From Icerya purchasi (lineage: Eukaryota > Arthropoda > Insecta > Hemiptera > Monophlebidae): 64,000 bases of DNA. This document shows positions 10,141 through 21,490 of this stretch, one piece after another. The stretch lies in the NCBI GenBank assembly GCA_039619475.1, contig CM077115.1, positions 597,953,643 through 598,017,642 on the forward strand, given 5' to 3'. The translations under genes and the position numbers were made by a program. The notes below the pieces were generated by a model. It was not told where the DNA came from. It was given only the letters and a program-made list of their open reading frames with translations, and did not search any database. Each line of letters begins with the position of its first letter. Position 1 is the stretch's first letter.

Positions 10141-10195
10141 GATCGCATTTATTATCGCTGATTCACAAGCAGTTGCTTCATTCTGTCACAGTCTC

Positions 10196-11592
10196 TAACC
10201 GAATTATATAATGTTTAACTGATTCTAGGTCCCGCATTGGCCCTTTCCTTTTTGAAAAAAACAAAAACAAAAACAAAAACGAATCTAAACTTTGAACATT
10301 CACTCGTTAATCATCTTCGATGAGCATCTGCGTCTGCGTTGTAGCAGCGTTATCCGGTCGTCATTTCGGTCTAGTTTCCAGCGAACAGAACAGACGTAAT
10401 CAGTTGAAGAAGCAAATCTTACGGAAGAATTATTCGCCTCGGAACGCTTTTGGCCTTTTCGAGGTGCACGGATCAGAAAAGTTCACGGTGCCTGTCTGAA
10501 AGTAATTTCAACAGATTTCAGCGGTTGCATAGGCTAAAACAATCGGGCACAAACGCTCTTTGCCGTGCACGCTATACGGCGATTTGAACGTAACGCGGCG
10601 CCGATTATTATTATTATTACACGAAACAATACGAAAACTTTTTCGACAAGTTAGCGCGGCAAACGTCAGCGTGAACCTCTTTTTCTTTCCTATCTGTTAA
10701 TCTGCCGGAAACAGACCTCGAAGACGGCGGCCGGACGAGGGGGCGGGGGCAGTATGTAAAGGTTTGACGGGGATTGTTGTAAGGTGAAATTTTATAATTA
10801 ATAATAATTACATCACAACGCGGATATTTAAGGTTTCTAATATTCGAGCGAACGCTACCAATGAAAAATGGAGAGAAATTTTTATTTTCGCCTATTAATT
10901 ATTCGCTTTTAGCTCGAATTATTAACGAAGAAAAATTTAACTGGCGTGCGGTATATAAGAGCCGTTTGCGTTAAAAATCCTTAAAACACATTTCTAATAA
11001 TCTTTGCTGGGCGACTGAACATTACGATAACTCTGCCAGAAGCAAAAAAAGTTGGCAGTCGTTTTCGCGAATAATATACTATTAAAAATAGTAGACACCT
11101 TTTAAATCGTTACATTTTTATCTAGCTGACGATCTCCAATTTTAGACATACACACGTGTAGTACAATATGATGATATTAACTCGAGGTATAAAATGAAGT
11201 TTCACTTTTTGCTAATTCCATCATTTTGGGTTGTTGTTAAAATATACCGTATTTACACTATGTTTATGTTAGTGCTGCTATTGCTGCTTAATTTAAAAAT
11301 CCCACGGGTACCTTTGAAAAAAAAAAACATACCGTAATGAAAAAAAACAAACCATTAGCTTCTTAATTTCAATTACGTCTTTTCCATAGAAAATGCTTTC
11401 GAGTGCACTAATAAATAATAGAAATCCGAACCTGATTATCCGTATTAACGGGTTTTCTATAAATATTTTACGGTCTGAGGTATTACAATTTAAAAAAAAA
11501 AAAAAAAACCGATAAAACCCTGATAATTTCTAGAAATTAATACAGACATTTAGATTCCAGCTCCTATCATCAGTAGTGCTCTTAAAATCGCA
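10196..11592. other. Spacer with a GC-richer island
   Basis: Starts with (AAAAAC)n at about 10254-10280. From about 10310 to 10760 the DNA is clearly richer in GC and CpG than its surroundings and lacks an open frame; it could be a conserved noncoding or regulatory segment. The rest is AT-rich with an A tract near 11491. No gene seen. Confidence 0.4.
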
Positions 11593-11639
11593 GAAATTTT
11601 GACAAAGTATCATCTATGCAAAGGACGTGATCGAAATTA

Positions 11640-12085
11640 AAAGAGGTAGACGCAATATAGTTATTAATTTTCTCCTTCTATGCGCCGTTCCAACCTCTGT
11701 GCAATTTGCCGCCTGCGTTTTATGGTTTGCTCCCTTCTTCGCTTTTCCATTATTCTTTCGTGCCTTCTTCTTATTTTGCACCCTCCCAGCAATCAATGTA
11801 TTTGTGATCCCGATCATATAATGTTTTCGGTTGTTCGTAATTATCAGCTGAACAGCTTCTTTTTATTCCTTCCTTTTACAAATCGGTATTCGCACTCCAT
11901 GCTGCGCTTCATTCGTTCTCTCCCTTCCTTCTCCTTCTGTTATCCTAGCTCTTGATTTTTTTTCTGTACGGCGTTGGACCGGTAATATGTGGTAGTAGTA
12001 GTAACAATAATAGGTGTTTTCTGTCGGTGTCTCTTGCCCCTCGGTTTCGTTGTTCTTGGGCCAACGTCCATGTTGACGAACCCGT
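11640..12085 (+). pseudogene. I-group LINE C-terminal fragment
   Basis: Reads MRRSNLCAICRLRFMVCSLL, then LHPPSNQCICDPDHIMF, the C-terminal Cys/His motif, closely related to 63670-63830 (CDPDHIMFECS). It goes on through an eroded tail to GTTGACGAACCC at about 12070-12085, the family 3' end. Frames are broken. Confidence 0.75.
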
Positions 12086-12170
12086 AATAAAATTAAGAAA
12101 AAACTGTCATTCCCCCGCGTCTTTCGACATAAAAGATGTTGCGTTTTCGCGTTAAAATCTCATAATCGTT

Positions 12171-12265
12171 TTTTTTTTTTTTTATTTCTTTTTTATTTAT
12201 TTATTTTTATTTTTATTTTTAGGCGCGTCAACCAACTACGAGGACTTTAACGTAACGCGAGTGGA
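12171..12265 (-). pseudogene. I-group LINE 3' terminus, minus strand
   Basis: The complement reads GTCCTCGTAGTTGGTTGACG then CGCC, the family 3' end, followed by a (TAAA/TAAAA)n tail (12171-12220 on the plus strand). Only the last 45 bp or so are recognisable. It lies tail-to-tail with the copy ending at 12085. Confidence 0.65.
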
Positions 12266-12384
12266 ATTTTTGAATCAATGAATGATTGAACGAAAAATTT
12301 ATTACGTAAATTTAAAAAAATTAACAAACACGAAAAATAGCGTAACGTTACGGGATAGAAATTTTCGAAAGTGACACTATCGAG

Positions 12385-13142
12385 AATCTGATAACTTCCG
12401 ACTCCATGAATTTCAGGTTATCAGTTTACCTCTTCCCCTTCCGACTTCATCTTATACAATCTCTCATTCACAATCTTTCTTTTCATCACTCTTTACACCT
12501 TCATTTGCTGTGGGGATTCCTAATGTTACAGAGACACGCATCGAGGGTAATGAAATGGCGGATACTTCAGCTCAAGTTGCTGCTCGTTTCCGCTTTTACT
12601 GAAAAAAAAAAATCTCAAGTACCTATTATCTTAAAGTAAGAAATTGAAAGTTTAGTCGTATCCCTCCTTCTTCACCGATAAAATCGTTCCTTCTACCTCT
12701 CAATTGAACCTAACCAGAATTCCCTTCTGTTCCACGTTCTGCTATTATATTCACCTTCACCTTAATCGTCACACTTCATTGCCCTCTTCCCCCGCTATCT
12801 TTGGTTTCCTCTTCTTATTGTCCGCTTCATTCTAATGAAACAGTTGTGTGTCTGCGATGCTAATCACATTTTCTTTGAGTATTCTGCTCTTTCGGCGGAA
12901 CGTCATTCTCATTATTTACTCCTGCTAAAGTTAAGGCTTCCTGCTCCTTATTGTGTACTTCCTATATCCCTATCCTTTTCCTCTCGGTCTGTTGTCTTTG
13001 CCACTGGTGGTCCCTTTATTTCAGCTATTTCTGATCGAATTATTATCCGATCGAATTAAGTTTTAATTAACTGACTCTTCTCCCTATCGTTTCTCTGTGA
13101 GACCCCTGGTTGACGAGTCCAGAAAAGATAAAAAAAAAAAAA
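12385..13142 (+). pseudogene. I-group LINE, RNase H to 3' end, degenerate
   Basis: Recognisable pieces in order: an ITSDSMN-like block, IEGNEMADTSAQVAA (RNase H helix with the final catalytic Asp), CPLHSNETVVC-like text read across frames, DANHIFFEYSALSAERH and a last LRLPAPYC segment. It ends with CTGGTTGACGAGTCC and an A tract at about 13128-13142. Several frameshifts separate the blocks, so it is dead. Confidence 0.8.
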
Positions 13143-13269
13143 AAGTTCTACCCGAACGAAACGCAATTAACTAATCAATTAGGCTACGGTAGCTAGCTTT
13201 CAGAACGCGTTCCATTTTTTGCGGTTAAATGTTTTTCAATCGGTAAAGTGAGCTCCATCTTCTTACATA

Positions 13270-13543
13270 AAAAAGTAAAGTGAGTTCCATACCCTTGACA
13301 GGGCGTCGGGATTGTGAAGTTAAGCTTTCCATAATGGTACCAAGCCCAACGGCACTAATGAGAGTAGGGGGGCCAGTTCCTTTCTCTCGGCCGCCTTTAC
13401 TTTCCCAGATTTCTCTGGTACCCAATTATTTCAGGCTGGGTAAGCTTGGAAGCGAGTTGGATCCGGGACGAGACAAGTCTCGATAACCTATGACACCTCC
13501 GACTTGGTAGCCAAGCACCTTAACCACTAGGCTACCACGCTGC
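13270..13543 (-). mobile_element. tRNA-derived SINE, family A, copy 1
   Basis: About 274 bp flanked by a 15-bp direct repeat CCATCTTCTTACATA at 13255-13269 and 13544-13558, a typical target duplication. The head lies at the right: the complement begins GCAGCGTGGTAGCCTAGTGG (a pol III A-box-like tRNA 5' half). The B box, about 60 bp in, is eroded here. The tail is an AGTAAAG/CTTTACT simple repeat. It shares its whole length with 37261-37527 and 44351-44614. Such elements are transcribed by pol III and moved by LINE proteins. Confidence 0.88.
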
Positions 13544-13558
13544 CCATCTTCTTACATA

Positions 13559-15690
13559 CTACCACAGAAACATTGCTTCAACGATACTGAAATTTCCGGT
13601 GAAAATGAAAATCGTCAAATAATAGAAGCTCGATAGGTATGATAAACTAGCGCAAAGAACGGACGACACTGGTAAAGATATGAAAGTTATGATATGATTT
13701 CTGGCTAAATGGTATTCACAGCCAGGCCAAAAAAAAAATATATATAATTTTACCTCAGACAGATCAGTCAATCTTTAAGTAAAACTTGCGTCTCTAAACG
13801 GACATTTGAATTAATCATTTTTTTCATGTATTCCGCCACATTCGCTATAACGGCACAATAAATAGCAGTTCTATATTGAGGGAAAACGGTACACAATTTG
13901 AAATAGCTAAAAATATGCCACACCTTCTCATTAGAATCTTAAATATCAACAGCGTATTTTTACCAACTTACATGTATATACATATATACATATATACGAG
14001 CATATTGCTGAGAATGGACGTCTTAATTATTTACATATACTGGGGTATCACGTGTGCTTTTTCCTAAAATAACGATTGGTAATTTTAGTTTATGTGGCGA
14101 AATGGATGTAAGATACTCTTTCATGTTGATTATTGAGCGCAGGAAAAATACCGGTAAAACCGTAAACGTTTCGAAATTTTAATGTATATGTATATACGAA
14201 AATAAAGTAAGATGAAGCGTAAAACTTAGAACTTCTGGATAGGTAAGTCGATTCAGAAATAAGAAAAGCACCAGCCCGCGCTGTAGCATATTGTGCAGTT
14301 CTACTTCGGTCCGGCAGGGTCAAATTAAGAATATAGAAAAATTTCACTGGATTAGTGCCAAAGTGGAGAACGGAAAAGGTGCAGGAGAGACAAAATTTCG
14401 CGGACAGTGTAGAAAACAAAATGAATAGATAATCACAAGAGAACAGCGCGCCACTGTAATTGTCTCAAATGGGCAATTCTCGATAATCACAAATGTAACA
14501 GTTTCCAGAAGTCAGCATGCGATGATATTGTTTCTACTACATGGCGATTTATTGTTATTGCTCTTTTTTTCTTTTTTAATAAAAAGATTGTTTTATAATT
14601 TTTCACGGCGAGATTACTGCCATTTTTTATTAATGCACTCCTCCGGTGATATGTAAACTGGCGGGGGGGGGGGCAGCACTCGCGAGCTAATTCCGCAAAG
14701 TAATTACAATATTGTTTTATTTGTGTGATATTTTAATCTGATCATTATTATTGTTAATATCGTGTGGCATTGTTGTTGTTATATTATTACACGCGTTCCC
14801 CTTTTTTCCTTTGCAGTTTTTTCTCTGGGCAAAAGAACACAAAAAAGAACGAAAAAAAGAACGAAAAAAAGAACGAAAAAGACATAACGAGCGCAGAACA
14901 CGAAATGCCGGGGTTTAACCAAACGCGGTTACACGACTATCAATTAGATTTTTTCGCTTCCTTTTTCGATAACATCAGCAAAACACGCCATGTTAACTGA
15001 TGTCGTCCAAAATTCATCATAATAATAAAAACTCACCCGACTATTATTATTACGTAATTATCGTAATGGCTGTATGAAAATTAATAATTAATCATTTCCG
15101 CGTATAATTTTAACAGAATTTTTAAGACCTTTCTTAAATATTTTCTTTCACAGATGAAATATAGCGCGTCGTGATAAAAAAAATACTTGGATTACCATTT
15201 TTCTGATTATTGGTTTTAATAAACTATCGGTTTTTTTTCCTTTTTTTTTTTTTTCCTTTTATTTCTACAAAGTGTAAACACTGTATAATCGGTAGAAGTG
15301 ACCTAGGCAAAATAGCATGAAAGAAATAACTTAATACGACTGGTCAATCCAATGTCTCCTTGCTGTATTAGATCTAGATAAATTTACAGATTATTCAAAA
15401 TATCACTTGGCCACAGTCGTTTTAATCGAAGAATTAAGGATCATCGGGTATATTTTGATCTGCGCGGTTAGTGACATTAGCTATCGGCCTGTCGAAAGAG
15501 CGGAAGTCGCCTTTGTATCTCGATTTTACAACTTTAGATACATAACGAATCCGGAGATCTCTTCTTATCGATGTATTCGATACAAACCACGGTACATCGA
15601 CTATCTTACGCAAGATCCTAGACTCTTCATAGAAAAAGAATGACTTAATATCGTTCTGACATTTAATCAAACAAAGATAATTTTCCGTAG
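13559..15690. other. Spacer, no gene seen
   Basis: AT-rich. Holds a G run of about 12 at 14663, a threefold GAACGAAAAAAA repeat near 14848-14880 and T tracts near 15230-15260. Reading frames at 14090-14419 (minus) and 15407-15694 (both strands) match nothing I know. Confidence 0.5.
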
Positions 15691-15865
15691 CCAAACTTTA
15701 CAAATTACTGTTTTTCGCTAAACTCGGCTATCCTTATTTCTTCTGTTTCTAATCGCTTTCTGATTTAACTTTCAAGTCCCTACGTTTCATTATTTGTTAG
15801 TCCTTTGTGCTGGGTAAATGTCCTGAGTTGACGCGCCCAAAGAAAAAAAAAAAAGAAAACAAAAA
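15691..15865 (+). pseudogene. I-group LINE 3' end fragment
   Basis: A short remnant ending CTGGGTAAATGTCCTGAGTT then GACGCGCCC and an A-rich tail at about 15841-15872. Upstream coding similarity is too weak to define where it starts. Confidence 0.65.
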
Positions 15866-16144
15866 AAAAACGAAAGAAATAATTTTTATGTGTGACTTTT
15901 TTTTCTTTTTTCGTGAAGGGAATATCTCGATGCATGATTTTTTCGCCTTCTCCGCACGATTTGTAATCTCAAAACAGGAATATTTCTTTTTTTTTTCCTT
16001 TACAGGAATAATAATAAACTGTGGGATGATGAAACGAAATCCTTTTTTTTCCTCTCTCTCTTTCATTGATGGTTCTCTATTGGGACAAATTTAATTATTA
16101 CAATCTGTGTGTATAAATTTATAAAGCGTACTTTTTTTTCTTCC
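15866..16144. other. T/A-tract spacer
   Basis: Homopolymer-rich DNA between two oppositely oriented I-group 3' ends. The string IDGSLLGQI around 16068-16094 resembles an RNase H TDGS motif but has no supporting context. Confidence 0.4.
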
Positions 16145-16680
16145 CCCCCCCCTCCCATTCTTGGCCTCGTCAACCGAGGACCTTCACCCAGAAACAAATA
16201 GTATGGAAAAAGTTCGGTTATATCCGATCGGAAATCTCTGCTAAAAAGGAACAAATAGCAGGAATAATTTAATTTGGGAAGGAAAAGATAGGATATAGGA
16301 AGCGTCCAAGCCTCAACACAAATAGGAATATACAAAATGCTCCACAGAAAGAGATGAACATCGGAAGAACACATGATGATCGGCGTCGCAAATAGCAACA
16401 TCATCAGGACGGAGAGGACAGTGTGGAGAAGAAATCAAGGAAAAACGAAATTTAGATAATGGCAGCAAAGAATGTGGCCATAGCGCATACGAACAATGGA
16501 AACAACATCAGGAGGACGTCGAAGAGAGGGGTGCAAAAGAAAAACCATGAATAATAGGGAGGAAGAATAGGCTGAATAGACAGATAGAAGGAATAATTAT
16601 TAGAAAAAGAGGAGGAAGCGTAATTATCCGATATACCGTGATTTGATACGCATATCGATAGGAGTTTAATGTAATATTTT
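16145..16680 (-). pseudogene. I-group LINE C-terminal fragment, minus strand
   Basis: The complement reads PSICLFSLFFLPIIHGFSF, SLLPLSKFRFSLISSPHCPL, then AICDADHHVFFRCSSLSVEH, and ends in CTCGGTTGACGAGGCC near 16160-16180. The order and motifs equal the end of the element at 1706. A run of ten C lies at about 16144, just past the 3' terminus. Stops and frameshifts are present. Confidence 0.8.
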
Positions 16681-19600
16681 TTTTAAAAAACAAGGCCAGA
16701 AGAAGCAGAAACCCGAGTACTGAAGAATATCGGCCGCTTCGTTACGAAATATGCTCGAGTGGCTAGGTACCCGCAGCAAATCGATATCAATTGAATCTTG
16801 TGGGGATATACATATGTTTTACTTTCCACATAATGAAAAAGAAGAAAAGAATACTTTGTGTGTGAGTGTGGTCGGTACTTCGCTAATAACACCGATAAAG
16901 TTATTATTGTTGAGACGAAACTTTATAAAGTTTGCAATGGTGATGTTTGTGCATAGTCAGCAATTTTTTCATCTTATCGATCAGCGACTCTTTGTTTTTT
17001 TTCCTTTTTTTTAAATTTTTATTCGTATAAGAATACACATGCGCAGTCTGAACTGTCCCTTCCATTCCCTCAGAAGTTAAAATATGATAATAGTAAATTC
17101 ACCTAATTAATTTCTAAAGTTAACATTAACGTGATTATTTTTACTTGGTATTAGATTTATTGTGTGGGCTTTCAGTGTATAAATATTGAATAATTGAACA
17201 GCTTTTGAAATTCATCAATGCTACAGCCTGCGAAGTAGCTGAATGCGTTGGATTTGTGTACAATATCTGGTTCTCTAGCTGAAATTGTTGCACGACGATA
17301 TTGAGATCCAACAACCGGTGCAATGTTCAACGCGATCCTTTTTTTTTTTTTTTTTTTTTATTATTGGTTAAGCTGATTTATCCTTTAATTAAACTTGCAA
17401 TACGTAAAGCGTCGTCGTTATTACAACTTTCTGTCTTGGCTTTTATTTAAATTATTTCAAATCTAATTAAAAAATTTAATTAAATGACGTATAAGAAATG
17501 AGGACAGCCTTTTGTTCTTCAGATAAATCGGATGAATCTCGTTTCTAATTCGGTTTTATTTATTGAAGTTGGCATTTTCGAAATAAAAGTTCCGTATCAA
17601 CTTTTTATTTTCCAGCAGAAATCTTTAACGATAAATAACCAAAATTTCAAATGGTGACTTCGGTGGGTTTTATTTTTTCTCGTTTTTTCCTTTTACTTTT
17701 CACTTAATCCTCGTTAATTTTTGTCATCAACTGTGAAAGGAACGGACTTTATATCTCATTCTGATATTTCAGCCACTACACATTTTTCCATATTATGTAG
17801 TTGACTTAAAAAGAAAAAACGTGTCCAGTTTTGAAACAGTAGCTTGACAGCTTATCAAAAACGCACCACGGTCCTTTTGTAAATGATACGTGGCCGCAAT
17901 ATATAATATAGCCAAAAAATAGCGAAGATACCGGTGAATAAAAAATAACAAAACAAAGTAAAAAGTATTTAGTCTCTGCTTTGTGCTTGTAACGCTGATT
18001 TTTTTTCTCCAATTATTAAGGAACCGCAGGGGAGGGTTAATAATTTGATTCAGTTTCAATTAAACTAATAAGTACAATTCCTAATCATATATTAAGGGGA
18101 AAAAAACTTGGTGCGTGGAAAAAGGAAGTACATGAAAGAATAGTGTAAACAGTATATCTGTATGTATAGTATGTTATGATTTATATAATCTTAAGTTGAC
18201 TAATATTACGATGTATAGAATAAGCAAAAACAGTTGTAATTTTGTATGCGTAGAATAAACGTTGATAAGAGTGTCGAGCACTCATACAACGGGCATACTT
18301 TGTGAGACCCACAACTTATTTCATAAAAGAAAAAAACAAAAAAATTGCCCAATCATCGAAGAGTTTAGAAATTTATCGTTAATCGTTATGCCTTTATTCG
18401 CATAAGCGCGCAACCAGATAAATTCACATCATCGTCCGGTTAAATCGGACACACAGTTGTTATATCTGATTTGTTCGTTATCGATATATAAACCTTTAGA
18501 ATTACGCTTGTATCTTATTTGCGCGTTCACGGACAGCAACGCTTTCCGACTAATCCGTAACGATAGGTCTAAAAGTTCAATCGCGTGCTATTCATTCTTT
18601 GATTTTCGACCCGTTCAACAGAACAAACACATCGGGGTCAATGTAATTTAGATGCTGTATTATAATGTGAGTCTTTCTATTGGAACGTCGTTCCGAGCAG
18701 CGGTAAACGATTCTAAATGAAACCAAATAATTTTGTGCTAGTCTTTGTTGAGGAACTTTATCTGGCGATAATCGACGGAGGATTCTATTTCTCGACGCTT
18801 TTTTGTTTATTCCAAGTGTTTTTTAATGTACACACATTTACTTTCGGAGCGTTGAAAGAGCTTTTTAAAATATATGAGAGAGCATATTAGGGTGTAGCAG
18901 TCTTGAAGTAGGCGCGTACATGAAAAATATTGTTTTCAGGAATTCATGAAAAGTTACGACGTCTCGCGTTCCGAAAGGTAAGTTAAAGAATTTTAAATCG
19001 TCGTTGCGTTGATGTTGCATGAAAATTGGAGAAAAAAAAAAGAAGAACTGATTGATAAAAAAAAAAATGGATTCTTTTTATTTACAGCGTTCTGTATGTA
19101 GGAAAAAAAATTTAATTCAGCGAAGAAATCGGCCAAAAGATAATATAATTTGTCTTCCGTAAAATTTTGTACTAAACGCTAAAAGCACAGCAGCACGCTA
19201 TTACGTCGCCGACATATTTTGTTTTCCCTAAAATACACGATCACACAGCCGTATGAATTAATTGGAAATACCGGCGAATCCAACCGGCGGTGTTATATCT
19301 GAACAACCTCAAGTACTGTAGCTGCTAATGTCACTAATTGTAAGGCAACGATTCAACCGGCTACTTACCGTTGATACTACCACAATCAAAATTACACACC
19401 ATCGATTACCATTTTTTTTTTTTTTTCCCGTTTTGACCATAAAAATTTTTAATTACACCCCGAACACAGTTTGATGTATCTTTTTTACAATAAGCAATAT
19501 TGCGTATATTTCCAGCAATTATGTATCATTTAATTTCCAGTATCGCGCAAATCATTGTAGGATTTTTTTATTTTTCAGTAACCGCCTTGTGAGAATATTC

Positions 19601-19899
19601 CTCTTTTTTTTATTTGTGTATAAAGAAGCAGGGAACTAGAGTATTTAAGAGAATATAATTAGTGTATGCGTCATGTAACCGATAAACGAAGAAGGAAAGA
19701 TACAAAATAAACTATGTGTGTAGTAACTCCTTGCAGGAGTAGTTAGATTATTCGAAGGTGACGGGATGTAAACATATTACCCCACCAACCGTATTATGTG
19801 TAATTCGTCTGTAGCAGATGAGTAACAAACGAGGAAAATGACAAAATATAGACGAAAGTTTAATAGGAGAGTAAATATGATAGTAAGAGTAATGTTGCT
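16681..19899. other. Long spacer, no gene seen
   Basis: AT-rich. A T tract of about 22 lies at 17338. A short perfect stem GAGTG/CACTC at about 18270-18284 is followed by an A-rich run near 18328, which might be the end of an unrecognised retroelement. A second small stem ACTCC/GGAGT lies near 19725. No coding motif is seen on either strand. Confidence 0.45.
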
Positions 19900-20649
19900 T
19901 TTAAAATTTTATTATTATTATTTTTTTAAATCTTATGTCAGTAGTATAAGAAATAAATGTAATAATAGCGAGAAAGGCCGAAGAGGCCACATCGAACATC
20001 CAAACAAAAGGCCTTGAGATCATTAAGGTATAGGCAAAATATTACCGATTGGACAGAGTAAATATTAAACGTGTTGCCCTTTTTTCGGCATATTCGAGGT
20101 TATAGTTTCTTCTGTCGAGAATACATGTAAGTGAAGTGCGTAAGGGTTTTAAGTTATAGTTGTCACAAATGTCGGAAAGGGCAGGGCAATCAAACAGAAA
20201 GTGTCTCAGGTCATCGACTAAGTGTAATCAGCAAAATATACACTACTCGGGGGCATCGGCAAGCCCAAACCTGTATAAGTAGGATTGAAACTACATGCCC
20301 GGACAACACCCGCGCGTTGAAAAAATTTAACTTCATGCTTTTCAACTTTAGTCTAAGAAGAAACATCGGGCAGGAACTCGAATGTTTTCCTATCAGTGGA
20401 GTCATTGTCCCACCGTATTTGCCACTCATCCAATATAAATTAATCTACATATAGTTCCTAAATAGTTTTTTGGAAATGGGCTGCGGTATCTCTAGAAAGT
20501 TATTTTCTAGAAAGCCTAATTGTTCCATAGATGTTAGATCAGCCACTAATCACTGATCATAGGCCCACCGATGAGATATAAATCCATTGGCAGGACGTCG
20601 CAGATCACACAAGCTACCAAGAGAAGTTTTATATAAAGAAGTCATCTCT

Positions 20650-21016
20650 CTGAGTCGTATCGCTCGATTTCGAGCATCGTGACTGCCTATTTGTACACCA
20701 GCAGTACAGAATAGGCAGTGCTCATGGCAATATACGCAACGCGAGTGTACGCACGCAAAACCACACACACACGGAACTGATTGGTAATCGTTTGATTTAC
20801 ATCGTTTTACAAAAGTGCAATCCCGCATGTGTCTGCTGTGTGTACTAAACTAGCAAGCATATGATGGTATGCATGTTTGCCATTGCCTTCCGCGTGATTA
20901 TTAGCGAGTATTTAATTTAATTATTTGTAGTAAGTTCTGTCGTCGTCCGGGATCGAACCCGTAACCTCGGTAATGGAAGTCAAGCGCTCTAGCAACTAGG
21001 CTGTCGCGACGACATA
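20650..21016 (-). mobile_element. tRNA-derived SINE, family B, copy 1
   Basis: About 365 bp. The tRNA-like head is at 20939-21013 on the complement: GTCGTCGCGACAGCCTAGTT, an A-box-like GCTAGAGCG and the B box GGTTCGATCCC, closing with GACGAC to pair with the start. The body is shared along its whole length with 57233-57598, and its tail with 25400-25559 and 38344-38461. The family tail is an (ACGA)n-type repeat, clearest at 25542. Confidence 0.85.
20939..21013 (-). other. tRNA-like SINE head, not a functional tRNA
   Basis: It has acceptor-like ends and a good B box. The T stem does not pair fully with a 7-base loop and no clean anticodon stem can be drawn. The same sequence heads the second SINE-B copy, so it is a SINE promoter region rather than a tRNA gene. 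Confidence 0.75.
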
Positions 21017-21490
21017 GCCATACGCAGCAGACATTTCCTCTGCTGCTTATTTACTCGATGTAAAACTCGTTCATTAACATAGGACCCGAGTCAACACTTT
21101 ATCGCTCCCTAAATGCCAATCGCCAAGCATTAGGTTGAATTTTGACGAGTTTCGAGGTAATCACATTTAGAGGTAATCATGCCATAGTGAGGTATTTTAA
21201 AAGGGCGCAATGATTGAATTTCCGGACACTAAATTCGACTAACAATTGCCACCAAACACAAAAAAACTGCGCTTGGAAGCGGAGAATTCCAAACCAAATT
21301 CACCTATAGTCCGCTCCAGGTATTTTGAAATAATTTCTATTTGCTTATAAGAATACTTTACGTCAAATACCAGACATAGGTCGTCTGCGTACGATATTAA
21401 ATGACATTTATTGTTAAAACAGTTACATCCTTAACTGTATGGTGCATGCAGTGTGGGAACCAAAATTGATTGTAGCCTTCCTCGAGAGAA

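Larger units (their letters stand above)
8656..10195 (-). mobile_element. Jockey/CR1-type LINE without RNase H, 5'-truncated
   Basis: Minus-strand element whose 5' end is cut inside the RT fingers near 10195 and whose 3' UTR runs from 8817 to about 8656. The 3' UTR holds a strong hairpin at 8670-8696. There is no RNase H after the RT, which separates it from the I-group copies nearby. I could not fix the clade or find a target duplication. Confidence 0.85.
19900..21490 (-). pseudogene. R1-like LINE ORF2, degenerate, split by a SINE
   Basis: From right to left on the complement: TVKDVTVL and HLISYADDLCLVFDVK with catalytic YADD (about 21385-21360), KYLERTIGEFGLEFSASKRS, then after the SINE ACVICDVLPMDLYLIGGP, then EWQIRWDNDSTDRKTFEFLP and the C-terminal zinc region with LVDDLRHFLFDCPALSDICD. 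The order of these blocks fits R1/TRAS-type ORF2. Stops and frameshifts make it inactive. The SINE at 20650-21016 lies between the RT and C-terminal blocks. Confidence 0.75.

Noticed and set aside
14090..14419. 109-codon minus-strand frame
   Set aside because: No recognised family and amino-acid composition like translated AT-rich DNA.
15407..15694. Two overlapping frames of about 80 codons on opposite strands
   Set aside because: No motif, no repeat partner and mutual overlap; chance open frames.
20131..20454. 107-codon plus-strand frame
   Set aside because: It is the antisense of the R1-like ORF2 C-terminal region, whose order of blocks is much better supported.
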